15,808 nt of DNA from Candidatus Saccharimonadia bacterium (GTDB lineage Bacteria > Patescibacteriota > Saccharimonadia > Saccharimonadales > Saccharimonadaceae), in NCBI GenBank assembly GCA_023262335.1, contig JALRBE010000022.1, forward strand, positions 262-16,069, given 5' to 3'. Below the pieces are notes generated by a model. That model ran no database searches, was not told the origin of the DNA, and saw only the letters and a list, made by a program, of their open reading frames with translations. Shown here piece by piece: positions 1 to 6,652 of this stretch (position 1 is the stretch's first letter; the number at the start of each line of letters is the position of its first letter). The position numbers and the translations under genes were made by a program.

Positions 1-88
1 GGTGTGTTAACGGAATACCGGCATAAGTACTGGCACCGCTGGCAGCGGTAATACCCGGCACAACCTGAAAATCGATACCGGCGGCTAT
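1..88 (-). other. In-frame fragment of a uroporphyrinogen-III C-methyltransferase (cobA/cysG type), suspected chimeric join
   Basis: Read on the minus strand in the rpsB frame, these bases give IAAGIDFQVV, PGITAASGAS and YAGIPLTH, the conserved segment of SUMT enzymes that follows their 'RGGEEIEEL' motif. The S2 frame ends with the same heptapeptide GEEIEEL, encoded by 89-109 (21 bases). That short word could serve both genes, which is how a short-k-mer misassembly would join them. Siroheme synthesis is not expected in a reduced CPR genome. A true gene fusion is the alternative but would destroy S2. Confidence 0.75.
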
Positions 89-526
89 CAGTTCTTCGAT
101 TTCTTCGCCGAACCGCTGGACTTCGAGCTTGCTGTAGCGCTTCTCGAGGTCGCCGCTTTCCATGCGCTTTTCGAGGTCTTTGAGCTTCTTGACCTGCTGG
201 TTGACGGTCGCGACGTTCGTCAGCATGCCGCCGATCCAACGCTCGGTCACGTATGGCTGGTTTACCTTTTCGGCAGCCAGCTTGACCGCGTCTTTCGCTT
301 GCTTCTTGGTGCCAACGAACAGTACTTGCTTGCCGCTGGCAGCAACGCTGGTCAGGAATGGCAACGCCTTGTCCAAGCCTTCGACGGTCTTGGTCAGATC
401 GATGATGTGGCTGTCTTGGCGCTTGCTATGAATGTACGGCGCCATCTTCGGGTGCCAACGGCTCGTTTTGTGACCAAAGTGGACACCAGCTTCGAGCAGC
501 TGTTTGATATCGACTTCTACAGCCAT
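1..526 (-). CDS. rpsB: 30S ribosomal protein S2 (uS2), N-terminal part, cut by the window edge
   Basis: The reading frame starts at ATG 526-524 behind a strong AAGGAG ribosome binding site (535-540, 8 nt spacing). It begins MAVEVDIKQLLEAGVHFGHK and carries the uS2 hallmarks HFGHKTSRWHPKMAPYI, IIDLTKTVE, VLFVGTKKQAKDA, ERWIGGMLTN and a KKLKDLEKRME helix. uS2 is a late-assembling protein of the small ribosomal subunit, at the head-platform junction. About 140 residues are convincing S2, while full-length S2 is usually 230-260. From codon 147 (base 88 downward) the frame stays open but the protein is no longer S2: it reads VVPGITAASGAS and YAGIPLTH, typical of uroporphyrinogen-III methyltransferase. 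The S2 part is certain. The in-frame continuation is probably an assembly artefact. The gene has its own promoter and a structured leader. Confidence 0.95.
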   Translation of the reverse strand, partial: MAVEVDIKQLLEAGVHFGHKTSRWHPKMAPYIHSKRQDSHIIDLTKTVEGLDKALPFLTSVAASGKQVLFVGTKKQAKDAVKLAAEKVNQPYVTERWIGGMLTNVATVNQQVKKLKDLEKRMESGDLEKRYSKLEVQRFGEEIEELIAAGIDFQVVPGITAASGASTYAGIPLTH

Positions 527-729
527 ATTTATTACTCCTTTTCAAAAACCGCACCGATCGGCTCGGTGCGGCGTCAGCTCTCTGCGATGCTCGCTCAACG
601 TATGTCATACGTCTCGCTCCGCTTCTCGTTGCTTCCTTGCACCGCATCCGTTCGGATCCAGTTTTTGCCTCACCGTTCGCCACGACTATCAGAAATCTTA
701 CGAACGGTTGTGTCATTAAAAATTGTTAC
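527..729 (-). promoter_or_regulatory. Structured 5' leader of rpsB, candidate attenuator or autoregulatory RNA
   Basis: A transcript from the promoter at 736-764 would start near 729 and carry about 200 nt before the rpsB ATG. Read on the minus strand it contains an 8-bp stem (701-708 with 672-679), a small ATCC/GGAT hairpin near 646-657, a palindromic hairpin (598-612) and finally a 9-bp terminator-like hairpin (549-571) followed by five U. The leader word CGGTGC (644-639) is complementary to GCACCG in the ascending arm of the terminator (569-564), so an alternative antiterminator fold is possible. r-protein operons are often controlled by such leaders. A separate small RNA ending at the terminator is the alternative. 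Confidence 0.5.
544..571 (-). terminator. Intrinsic terminator hairpin inside the rpsB leader
   Basis: On the minus strand CCGCACCGA and TCGGTGCGG pair over 9 bp around a 5-nt loop and are followed by TTTTTG. The T-run ends only a few bases before the AAGGAG of rpsB. The hairpin lies downstream of the rpsB promoter, so it would either attenuate rpsB or end a separate leader RNA. It could also stop read-through from the upstream paralog array. Confidence 0.7.
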
Positions 730-735
730 CAAGCA

Positions 736-764
736 ATAATAACAGATACGGTACGGAGAGTCAA
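736..764 (-). promoter_or_regulatory. rpsB promoter
   Basis: On the minus strand: -35 TTGACT (764-759), 17-nt spacer, -10 TATTAT (741-736). Each box differs from consensus at one base. It starts 18 bases after the stop codon of the preceding gene and faces rpsB. Confidence 0.8.
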
Positions 765-782
765 CCGGGGTATGTGGTGTTA

Positions 783-2090
783 CTACGACGGAGTGGACAC
801 AGCACGCAGGCGCGCCACGTTGCGCAGTTCGTAGCCAGGCTGGCGGTACGGCCGCACGATGTTCGCGAGCGGCGGCAGCGACCGCAGCACGTCGGGCACG
901 TCAAGATTGTTCGCGCGTGCCGCATGTACCGCATCGACTCGCATCTGCGCCAGATCATCCTCAAAGTCGTAGTCGACCGACGAATGCGCGCCGGTAATAT
1001 GAGCATCACTTTCATATGTTTTATTAGCGTAATGCGCTTGGTAATAGGCACGGACCGGCAACGCGAAATGCACGTCGTTCCCCATGGAGTCCTCGGCGTC
1101 GTAGCGGAACCCGAGCCGTATGCGCTCCTCGCTGGCCACGAGCAACTGGACTTCCACCGACGGTTCGAGGTGCGCGTTCTCACCGATGAACATGAACGTC
1201 GCGTCTTCCATTTGCTGGCCGCTGATGGTCCAGTCGTCGAGCAGCAACACGCGCAAATCCTTCGACTCGGTGGCGGTTACCTGCGACGCGTCGGTGATCA
1301 GCCTGCCCGCGTACGTCTTTAGTTCTTGGTCGGTAAAATTGCCAAGCACGGTATCGAACAGGTATTGGTCGCTTTTGACCCCCTGCATGTCTTCGTCGCG
1401 CATAGACACTTCGTCGCCACGAACGAGCAGTTGCAGGCGCGGGTTGTGGTCAAGAAGCGACTTCCAATAGGTGGCGATTCCCGCCGCCGCCTCTTGGTAT
1501 TCCTTCTTGCCAATGTAGGTCAGCGTCTCGAGCATATCTTCGGCGCGAGCATACGTTTCGCCGTCGTGCGTCCAACTGGCAACGTCCCTTATCGCCCGCA
1601 GGAACTCGTCGGTCTGTTGCATGGCTCGGTGTTCTCGGTGAATCATTCGCCGGGACTCATACTGAGCCTCGTGCGTGCCCGGCCCAATGCGTCCTTGGCC
1701 GTCAATGCGCACGATACTGCCATAACGGTCGTTGTCGCGCAGTTGGTTCGCCCATTCTGGCGCTGCCTTGACCACGTGGTCAGTCTCCATGCGCTCGGCG
1801 ATTTCCACGCTCGTCAGCTCGGCGGTCGCCGGGGCCGGCTCGATGACCGTGTTCTTCAGATCGTACGTTCGCTCCGTTTCCAAATAGTCATGCAGCCCGT
1901 CGCGGAACGCAGCAGGGTCGAACGCATCGCGCAGCGCCTGCGTGCCGACCTTCGACACTACCGGGAAGAACATCGGTATCTCGTCGTCATCATACGCAAA
2001 CGGCTCGAACGGCAGCAAATCGCTGTCATCGAGCGGATAATCCGGTTCCCTGAACTCAGGGTGCGAGTGCGGCGTTTCTACGGTAGTCAT
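783..2090 (-). CDS. Paralog P1: phosphoribosyltransferase-like protein of the tandem family
   Basis: 435 aa, no signal peptide or TM segment, so probably cytoplasmic. Conserved blocks in order: acidic, proline-rich N-terminus (1-60); ERMETDH (99-105); TYIGKKEY (191-198) and GIATYWKSLL (204-213); KSDQYL (239-244); AGRLI (261-265); VLLLDDWTISGQQ (281-293); SVEVQLLVAS (311-320); ITGAHSSVDYDFE (365-377); LPPLANIVRPYR (405-416). The DDWTISG segment, a hydrophobic strand followed by two acids and a TxSG loop, is like the PRPP-binding loop of type I phosphoribosyltransferases. Substrate unknown. It has its own promoter, forms a single-gene unit before rpsB, and ends with tandem stops TAG TAA. There is no Shine-Dalgarno sequence before the ATG. 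By its GAHSS motif it groups with P2 and P3. Confidence 0.85.
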   Translation of the reverse strand: MTTVETPHSHPEFREPDYPLDDSDLLPFEPFAYDDDEIPMFFPVVSKVGTQALRDAFDPAAFRDGLHDYLETERTYDLKNTVIEPAPATAELTSVEIAERMETDHVVKAAPEWANQLRDNDRYGSIVRIDGQGRIGPGTHEAQYESRRMIHREHRAMQQTDEFLRAIRDVASWTHDGETYARAEDMLETLTYIGKKEYQEAAAGIATYWKSLLDHNPRLQLLVRGDEVSMRDEDMQGVKSDQYLFDTVLGNFTDQELKTYAGRLITDASQVTATESKDLRVLLLDDWTISGQQMEDATFMFIGENAHLEPSVEVQLLVASEERIRLGFRYDAEDSMGNDVHFALPVRAYYQAHYANKTYESDAHITGAHSSVDYDFEDDLAQMRVDAVHAARANNLDVPDVLRSLPPLANIVRPYRQPGYELRNVARLRAVSTPS

Positions 2091-2117
2091 GGTGATATTT
2101 TTGTGTTAGCGGAGTGC

Positions 2118-2153
2118 TATGTATTATTATACATAATTCTTGTGTTTTGTCAA
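2118..2153 (-). promoter_or_regulatory. P1 promoter with an inverted repeat over the -10 box
   Basis: On the minus strand: -35 TTGACA (2153-2148), 16-nt spacer, -10 TATAAT (2131-2126), both consensus. A perfect 7-4-7 inverted repeat (TATGTAT, AATA, ATACATA; 2135-2118) covers the -10 box and the expected start point, a position suited to a repressor. The 5' UTR would be about 29 nt and has no Shine-Dalgarno sequence, only an A-rich stretch (ACACAAAAA). Confidence 0.75.
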
Positions 2154-2263
2154 TAAACCACTCACCTGACCGACGGTCTACAGCTCGTAAGAATCGTACG
2201 TTCATACTTCGCTCAACGAAAACAGCCCCTGCGGGCCTTGTAGCAAATACGGCAAGAAGGCGA

Positions 2264-2971
2264 CTATTTGCCAAGCGCGTGCGCTTTGTCGATGAACGCT
2301 TTGAGCTTCGCCTCGTCGAACTCGCCGGAATACGGCTCGGTTTCCACGCTGCTCGCTACCAGCACTTCGTCGACCAAGCCTGCGAAGCGGTGCATGTTCA
2401 GCAGCGAAATGCCGCTCGCTACCGCCAGCGGCTCGTCGCCCAGGGCGTTCTTCATGGCGCGGATTTTGGCCACGCTTGGCGGCAATCCGGTACCGGCGCC
2501 GCTCGTGACCACGGTGTCCACGTGCGGGCGCATGCGAATGGCTTCCTGCGCCGCGGCCTGCGGTTCCTCGGTAAAGCTGCGCGTGTACTTGAACGCCACG
2601 CCGCCAAGCAGCCGTACGCGCCGCGCAGCCGTCAGGTATTCTTTGAGCGACATCGCGTCACCCACCTGCGCGTCGTTCTTTATGTCGTCGGTCCACAGGG
2701 CATCCGGCGCACGGTCAAGCTCGCCGTCTTCCAGCGCGCGTTCGATGGTCACCAAGGCGCCGCTTGGACGATACCCGAGCATGTTCACTCCGATGAAATC
2801 GTCCGAATGGTCCTTGTTGATTTGGTTGAACGTATGGAACAGGATCGACGGGTCGACGTCCATGTGGTCGATCAAATAAATGCCGTCGGCGCCAAGTTCG
2901 AAGGCCTTGTTGGCCTGAACCGGCGCGACGGACGGGTCATGGTTGATGTGAACGACCGGGTACACCTTCAC
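2264..2971 (-). CDS. TIM-barrel protein resembling the BtpA/SgcQ family
   Basis: 235 aa from GTG 2971-2969. That start was chosen because GGAGG lies 10 nt upstream, it falls two bases after the stop of the preceding gene, and homology-like sequence begins there (MKVYPVVHIN). It reads as a (beta/alpha)8 barrel: VVHIN (6-10), AFELGADGIYLID (23-35), FIGVNMLG (59-66), GGVAFKYTRS (123-132), VVTSGAGTGLPP (154-165), PLAVASGI (181-188), EVLVASSVE (202-210). The SGxxTGxPP and late 'VASGI' loops look like the phosphate-binding end of BtpA-like barrels, so the substrate is probably phosphorylated. It is the last gene of the P4-S2-P3-P2-S1 operon, which suggests a metabolic step linked to the phosphoribosyltransferase-like paralogs. 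The exact reaction cannot be named, and the family assignment is by eye. Confidence 0.75.
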   Translation of the reverse strand: MKVYPVVHINHDPSVAPVQANKAFELGADGIYLIDHMDVDPSILFHTFNQINKDHSDDFIGVNMLGYRPSGALVTIERALEDGELDRAPDALWTDDIKNDAQVGDAMSLKEYLTAARRVRLLGGVAFKYTRSFTEEPQAAAQEAIRMRPHVDTVVTSGAGTGLPPSVAKIRAMKNALGDEPLAVASGISLLNMHRFAGLVDEVLVASSVETEPYSGEFDEAKLKAFIDKAHALGK

Positions 2972-2973
2972 GG

Positions 2974-3549
2974 CTACACGGCCTCCGGATTCACCGCGCC
3001 CTGGGCCAGTTTGGTCACGTGGCCGTTGGCTTCGGCGATCAGCTGGTCGGCTTCGGCACGGACCGCGTCGGTCATGCCGGTTTCGCGGAAATCTTGCACT
3101 ACCGCCCAAAGCGATTCCACCAGGCCGTCGCGCCAATCGCGGGTCCAGCCAAGCAGCGTCGCGGGCGTGCCGAGCGTCGAGGCGTTCAATCGCAGGAGTC
3201 CGCTCACCAGCGTCGTATTGCCGCTCGTTCGCAGTTCGTTCGTCAGCGCGTCGCGGCGTGATTCGGCGGTCGCCTGGTCAAGCAGCGCAAGCTCGTCGTC
3301 CATGCTCGTGAACACGCCGCGCAGTTCGGCGTCGATCGCCGCGTGGTCGGTCGACGCGATCGCGGCAAGGTCGGCGTGGCGCCGCTGCCAAAAATCACGC
3401 AGTTGCACGCGCAGGCCGAGCGCTTCGATCGTTTCGTTCGGGTGCGTTTCGGCAAACGCGTCGGCAAGTTGCCCCGCGTCGCCTGCCTCGAGCGCACGTC
3501 GCGCGCGCTCGTCCAAATTCGCCATGCTGTCGTTCGTTTCGTTTTCCAT
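2974..3549 (-). CDS. Small helical protein S1, paralog of S2
   Basis: 191 aa, predicted mostly alpha-helical, acidic, without TM segments or signal peptide. It shares with the protein at 6044-6649 the blocks EALxLRVQLRDFW (42-54), LLxWTRDWRDxxVExLWxVVxDxRExGxTD (132-161) and the C-terminal end KLxxGxxNPE. I do not recognise the family. It starts 7 nt after the stop of P2, and the TIM-barrel gene starts two bases after its own stop. Its Shine-Dalgarno sequence is poor, but a TATAAT box lies 6 nt before its ATG, so it may also be read from a leaderless internal transcript. Both copies occur only within the paralog operon, so a partner or adaptor of the large paralogs is the likeliest inference. 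Confidence 0.8.
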   Translation of the reverse strand: MENETNDSMANLDERARRALEAGDAGQLADAFAETHPNETIEALGLRVQLRDFWQRRHADLAAIASTDHAAIDAELRGVFTSMDDELALLDQATAESRRDALTNELRTSGNTTLVSGLLRLNASTLGTPATLLGWTRDWRDGLVESLWAVVQDFRETGMTDAVRAEADQLIAEANGHVTKLAQGAVNPEAV

Positions 3550-3555
3550 GCCCGT

Positions 3556-3584
3556 ATTATACCCTGTCGGGCCCTTCTTGTCTT
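3556..3584 (-). promoter_or_regulatory. Candidate internal promoter giving a leaderless S1 mRNA
   Basis: On the minus strand: AAGACA (3584-3579; four of six bases match TTGACA), 17-nt spacer, TATAAT (3561-3556), then 6 nt to the ATG of S1, which puts the expected transcription start on the A of the start codon. The stop codon of P2 lies inside the TATAAT box. The geometry matches that before prmC and resembles that before rpmE. Confidence 0.45.
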
Positions 3585-4780
3585 CGCCAGTGTTCGGTGT
3601 TGATACGTTTGAGCGTTTCGGTGCGCGCTAGCGTGAAGCCCTTTTTGCGGTACGGGCGGATGATATTCGTCATGGCTGGCAGGTCGTTCACGTAGCGGCC
3701 GATGCCGCCGAACAAAAAGCCGAACCGTGCCCGCATGCCAGCAGCACTGCGCAGGTCGTCAGCGATCCATTTGATCTCGTTCTCGAAGTCGAAGTCCACC
3801 GACGAATGCGCGCCGGTAATGCGCGTCTCGCTCTTTTGGGACGTCTCGTCTTGGTGCGCCATGAAGTACGCGCGCAGCGGCAACGGCACCGATTCCCGCG
3901 GGGCTTGCGGCCGGTACGGCATGGCATCGAAGCCCTGCTTGATGCGCTTTGGCGACGCGGCGATGAGCTGAACCTCGACCGACGGCAAGAACCGCGCGTG
4001 TTCCTTCTGGATTTCGCGCGCGACGGTCGTCAGCTGGTCGCCGCTGATCGTCCAATCGTCGAGCAGCACGACGCGCAGGTCCTTCGGGCTGGTCGCCGTC
4101 ACGTCGCCGAAGTCGGTGATCAGCCTGCCCGCGTAGTTCTCAAGCTCGGCGTCGTCGAACCGTTCCAAAATGCGCTCGAACAAGTATTGGTCGCTTTTTA
4201 TGCCGCCGGTGAAGCGTTTGGAAACTTCGGTCGCGAGCACCAGCACTTGTTGGTCCGGGTTGCGGTCGAGCAGCGCCTTCCAGTACGTCGCGATGCCCGC
4301 GGTAGCTTCGGCGTATTCCTTTTCGCCGATGAACGTCAGGTTGTCGCTGATACCCCGCGCCTGCTCGGCACTGTTCGGTTTGCTATACCTGTACGCGTAG
4401 TTGTGCGTCCGCTCCAAAAAGTCATACAGCTCAACCAATCCGTCCTGCTCGCTCATGGTGCGCCAATGCGGGCGGTACATTCTGCGCATGGCATCGCTGC
4501 CCATGAATTCCCGCACGCCGTCCACGTAGGTAACCTGATTAGTACGGTCGGTTTCGAGCGCCTGCTCGGCGAACAGCGGCGCTTCGCGCACCACATGGTC
4601 AACCTCGAACCGTCGCACGATTTCTTGCGGCGTCAGCACCTCGCCTTTTTCGGCGGGAGTCACCAGGACGTTGCCATGGTACGTCGCGGCCGCTTCTTCT
4701 TGACGGTCGGTTTTCGCCTTTAGCACGACTTCCTGCGCGGAGGTCAGCGGTTCGTACGACAAGAATTCCTGGCTACGCAT
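3557..4780 (-). CDS. Paralog P2: phosphoribosyltransferase-like protein of the tandem family
   Basis: 407 aa from ATG 4780-4778, the shortest copy. This start overlaps the stop of P3 by 8 nt and has GGAG 6 nt upstream. The open frame extends further up, but that part merely overlaps P3 and does not look like the family. Blocks: VRRFEVDHVV (55-64, with F and V where the others have M and T or I), NLTFIGEKEY (147-156), GIATYWKALL (162-171), KSDQYL (195-200), AGRLI (217-221), VVLLDDWTISGDQ (237-249), SVEVQLIAAS (267-276), ITGAHSSVDFDFE (321-333), MTNIIRPYRKKG (370-381). The N-terminal extension is almost absent, so the family core begins near residue 25. A Gly/Phe-rich insert (GFLFGGIG, 354-361) is peculiar to this copy. 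Translation is probably coupled to P3. Confidence 0.85.
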   Translation of the reverse strand: MRSQEFLSYEPLTSAQEVVLKAKTDRQEEAAATYHGNVLVTPAEKGEVLTPQEIVRRFEVDHVVREAPLFAEQALETDRTNQVTYVDGVREFMGSDAMRRMYRPHWRTMSEQDGLVELYDFLERTHNYAYRYSKPNSAEQARGISDNLTFIGEKEYAEATAGIATYWKALLDRNPDQQVLVLATEVSKRFTGGIKSDQYLFERILERFDDAELENYAGRLITDFGDVTATSPKDLRVVLLDDWTISGDQLTTVAREIQKEHARFLPSVEVQLIAASPKRIKQGFDAMPYRPQAPRESVPLPLRAYFMAHQDETSQKSETRITGAHSSVDFDFENEIKWIADDLRSAAGMRARFGFLFGGIGRYVNDLPAMTNIIRPYRKKGFTLARTETLKRINTEHWRRQEGPDRV

Positions 4781-6044
4781 GAACAACTCCGTTGTTCGCC
4801 TTGATAAGCCGGGCCGTGTTGCGTAGCGTATACCCAGGCATACGGTACGGACGCACCACGTTGGTGAGCGGCGGCAGTTCCGCAATACCCTCAGGTTGCG
4901 GCAACGATTGCCTATGGCCTTCCCTCTCGACTTCGAACTTCATTTTCGTCAAATCGTCTTCAAAGTCGAAGTCCACTGACGAATGCGCGCCGGTAATATG
5001 CGCGGAGCTTTGCTTGCCGTATTCGCCGGCATGCGCCCGGTAATACGCGCGCACCGGAACGGCAGCTTTGGTCGCCGCGTATCCGTGCGTATGATGAACG
5101 TTCAAGCCCTGGGCGATACGCTGTTCGTTGGCTGCAATGAGTTGTATTTCCACGGATGACGCCAAGTGCGGGTACATCTCAACGATCGTTTCCACCGCGT
5201 CCTTGAGCTGCTGGCCGCTAATCGTCCAGTCTTCGAGCAGCACGATGCGCAGGTCGTCCGCGCTTTCGACCGTCACCTGAGCAAAGTCAGTTACCAAGCG
5301 GCCGGCATACCGTTGGAGCTCGTCATCGGTAAAGTTCGCCAAAACGTTTTCGAGCATGTACTGGTCGCTTTTGACATCGTTCGCCGTGTCACCGTATTCC
5401 TGCGATACCACGCTCGCGATCGCTACTATTTGCTGGTTCGGATTGCGCTCAAGCAGCGCCTTCCAATAGGTCGCTATTCCCGCTGCGGCTTCTTCGTATT
5501 CTTTTTTGCCTATGAAGGTGAGGTTTTCGCGCATGGAGGCGACGTTATACGACTGCTTTTGCATATCGAGCGAATCAGCCGCTGTCTTGAGCGCCCTGAA
5601 GAACCCGTCGGTACGGGTCATGGCCTCGTATTCCGTCAACGAATCGCGCCTGTCACGAAAGGCATTTTTCGACGTTTCGGGGCCTAGCCCAACCTGAGAC
5701 CGGCCAATGAACGTGATGGACTGCATGCGGGCAGGATCGCGCAACTGGTCTTCCCAGCGCGGCGCGGTCTTGACCGCATGATCGGTTTCCATGCGTTCGA
5801 CCAGTTCGGTCGGCGTGAGTTCGGCCGCAGCCTCTGCCGGTTCCACGATGATATTCCCGTGTTTGTAGTATTCCAAATTCTCGAAGACCTGCTCTTCTTC
5901 GAGGCGGCCTTTGTCGAGAAGCGCCCATCGGTCGGAACCGTTCACGATGACGCTGTTCCGCACGGCGTTCGCGCCGATCGTTTCTTCAACGACGTCGTAG
6001 TCGCTCGGCTCTAGGTCAATAACGGCGTGGTCGTGGTTCTTCAT
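4773..6044 (-). CDS. Paralog P3: phosphoribosyltransferase-like protein of the tandem family
   Basis: 423 aa. ATG 6044-6042 shares one base with the TAA stop of S2 (TAATG) and has GGAGGG 6 nt upstream, so it is translationally coupled. Blocks: VERMETDHAVKTAP (82-95), NLTFIGKKEY (174-183), GIATYWKALLERNPNQQ (189-205), KSDQYM (225-230), AGRLV (247-251), IVLLEDWTISGQQ (267-279), SVEIQLIAAN (297-306), ITGAHSSVDFDFE (350-362), LPPLTNVVRPYRMPGY (390-405). It is the only copy with ED in place of DD before WTISG. Glu at the first acidic position is also found in true phosphoribosyltransferases, so activity is not excluded. About 105 bases (5431-5535) are nearly identical to P5, a sign of recent exchange between copies. 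Confidence 0.85.
   Translation of the reverse strand: MKNHDHAVIDLEPSDYDVVEETIGANAVRNSVIVNGSDRWALLDKGRLEEEQVFENLEYYKHGNIIVEPAEAAAELTPTELVERMETDHAVKTAPRWEDQLRDPARMQSITFIGRSQVGLGPETSKNAFRDRRDSLTEYEAMTRTDGFFRALKTAADSLDMQKQSYNVASMRENLTFIGKKEYEEAAAGIATYWKALLERNPNQQIVAIASVVSQEYGDTANDVKSDQYMLENVLANFTDDELQRYAGRLVTDFAQVTVESADDLRIVLLEDWTISGQQLKDAVETIVEMYPHLASSVEIQLIAANEQRIAQGLNVHHTHGYAATKAAVPVRAYYRAHAGEYGKQSSAHITGAHSSVDFDFEDDLTKMKFEVEREGHRQSLPQPEGIAELPPLTNVVRPYRMPGYTLRNTARLIKANNGVVHA
5431..5535. repeat. Near-identical tract shared with P5 (8884-8988)
   Basis: By eye, 101 of 105 bases match, and the last 57 are identical (5479-5535). The tract encodes NLTFIGKKEYEEAAAGIATYWKAL and the following residues. 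Flanks diverge sharply on both sides. Confidence 0.8.
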
Positions 6045-6649
6045 TACGAGCCCTCCGGGTTCAGCGAACCGCTGACCAGCTTGTCGAGGTTGGCGTTAAC
6101 CACGCGGAAGGCTTTGGTGGCCTGCATGCGCGTCATGTCGGTAGTGCCGTCTTCGCGGATGTCGCGCACGACATCCCAGAGGTCTTCGACCATAGCGTCG
6201 CGCCAGTCGCGGGTCCATAGCAGCAGTTCAGCATGGTTGCTCAGCGTGTCTGCCTTGAGTAGCGCGATACGCGTCATGAACGCCACGCGCGAATCGGCCG
6301 AGCGCCGTTCCAGTTCGCGAACGAGCGCGTCGGTGCCGGCAGCGCCATCTTCGAGCGTAGCCAGGTCGGTATCCATGGCGGTAATCACGGCTTTGATCGC
6401 CGCTTCTCCACCGCTGAGCTCGCCGGCGCTTAGTTGCGCTACGTCGCCTTTGCGGGCGCGCCAAAAATCACGTAGTTGCACGCGCAGGTCGAGCGCTTCG
6501 AGCGTGCCGTTTTGGGTCTCGGCTTTGATCACGTCAAGCAGCTGCTCGCCGTCGTGTTCTGCCAGCGCCCGCACCACGTCAGCGCCAAGCATGTCGATCA
6601 CCTTCGGTGGGTCATCATGCGATCCGGAATCGAATTCGGCGTTTTTCAT
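6044..6649 (-). CDS. Small helical protein S2, paralog of S1
   Basis: 201 aa, mostly helical, acidic at the N-terminus, no TM segment. Shared with the protein at 2974-3549: EALDLRVQLRDFW (51-63), LLLWTRDWRDAMVEDLW (142-158), VVRDIREDGTTD (160-171), KLVSGSLNPEGS at the end. The Trp/Arg-rich WTRDWRD core is the most constrained element and may be an interaction surface. ATG 6649 follows the stop of P4 by 3 nt and has an AGGTG site upstream. Its stop overlaps the start of P3 by one base. Function not recognised. The consistent pairing with large paralogs in one operon argues for a complex. Confidence 0.8.
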   Translation of the reverse strand: MKNAEFDSGSHDDPPKVIDMLGADVVRALAEHDGEQLLDVIKAETQNGTLEALDLRVQLRDFWRARKGDVAQLSAGELSGGEAAIKAVITAMDTDLATLEDGAAGTDALVRELERRSADSRVAFMTRIALLKADTLSNHAELLLWTRDWRDAMVEDLWDVVRDIREDGTTDMTRMQATKAFRVVNANLDKLVSGSLNPEGS

Positions 6650-6652
6650 GGC

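Noticed and set aside
1..526. A genuine S2-SUMT fusion protein
   Set aside because: The join falls at a seven-residue word shared by both families, both partners are truncated, and S2 would lose its C-terminal half. Assembly error is simpler.
664..684. Minus-strand GTGGCGAACGGTGAG in the rpsB leader resembles the conserved 16S rRNA segment GTGGCGAACGGGTGAG, a possible rRNA mimic for S2 binding
   Set aside because: The match is about 15 nt with one base missing, and that part of 16S rRNA is not where S2 binds. Chance cannot be excluded.
527..729. T-box, SRP RNA or 6S RNA in the rpsB leader
   Set aside because: There is no T-box sequence, no paired SRP core with its symmetric loop, and no large central bubble. 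A GGAAGCAAC word recalls SRP RNA, but the flanks do not pair as required.
2222..2238. Possible terminator after the TIM-barrel gene (minus strand GGCCC-GCAG-GGGCT then GTTTT)
   Set aside because: The stem is only five pairs including a G-U, and the U-run is short and interrupted. Too weak to annotate as a terminator.
2114..3631. Long open frame of 505 codons on the plus strand opposite the TIM-barrel and S1 genes
   Set aside because: It lies antisense to well-supported genes, has Arg/Ser/His-rich low-quality sequence, no ribosome binding site, and starts inside the P1 promoter region. It is a shadow of codon bias. The same holds for long plus-strand frames opposite P2, P4, P5 and P7.
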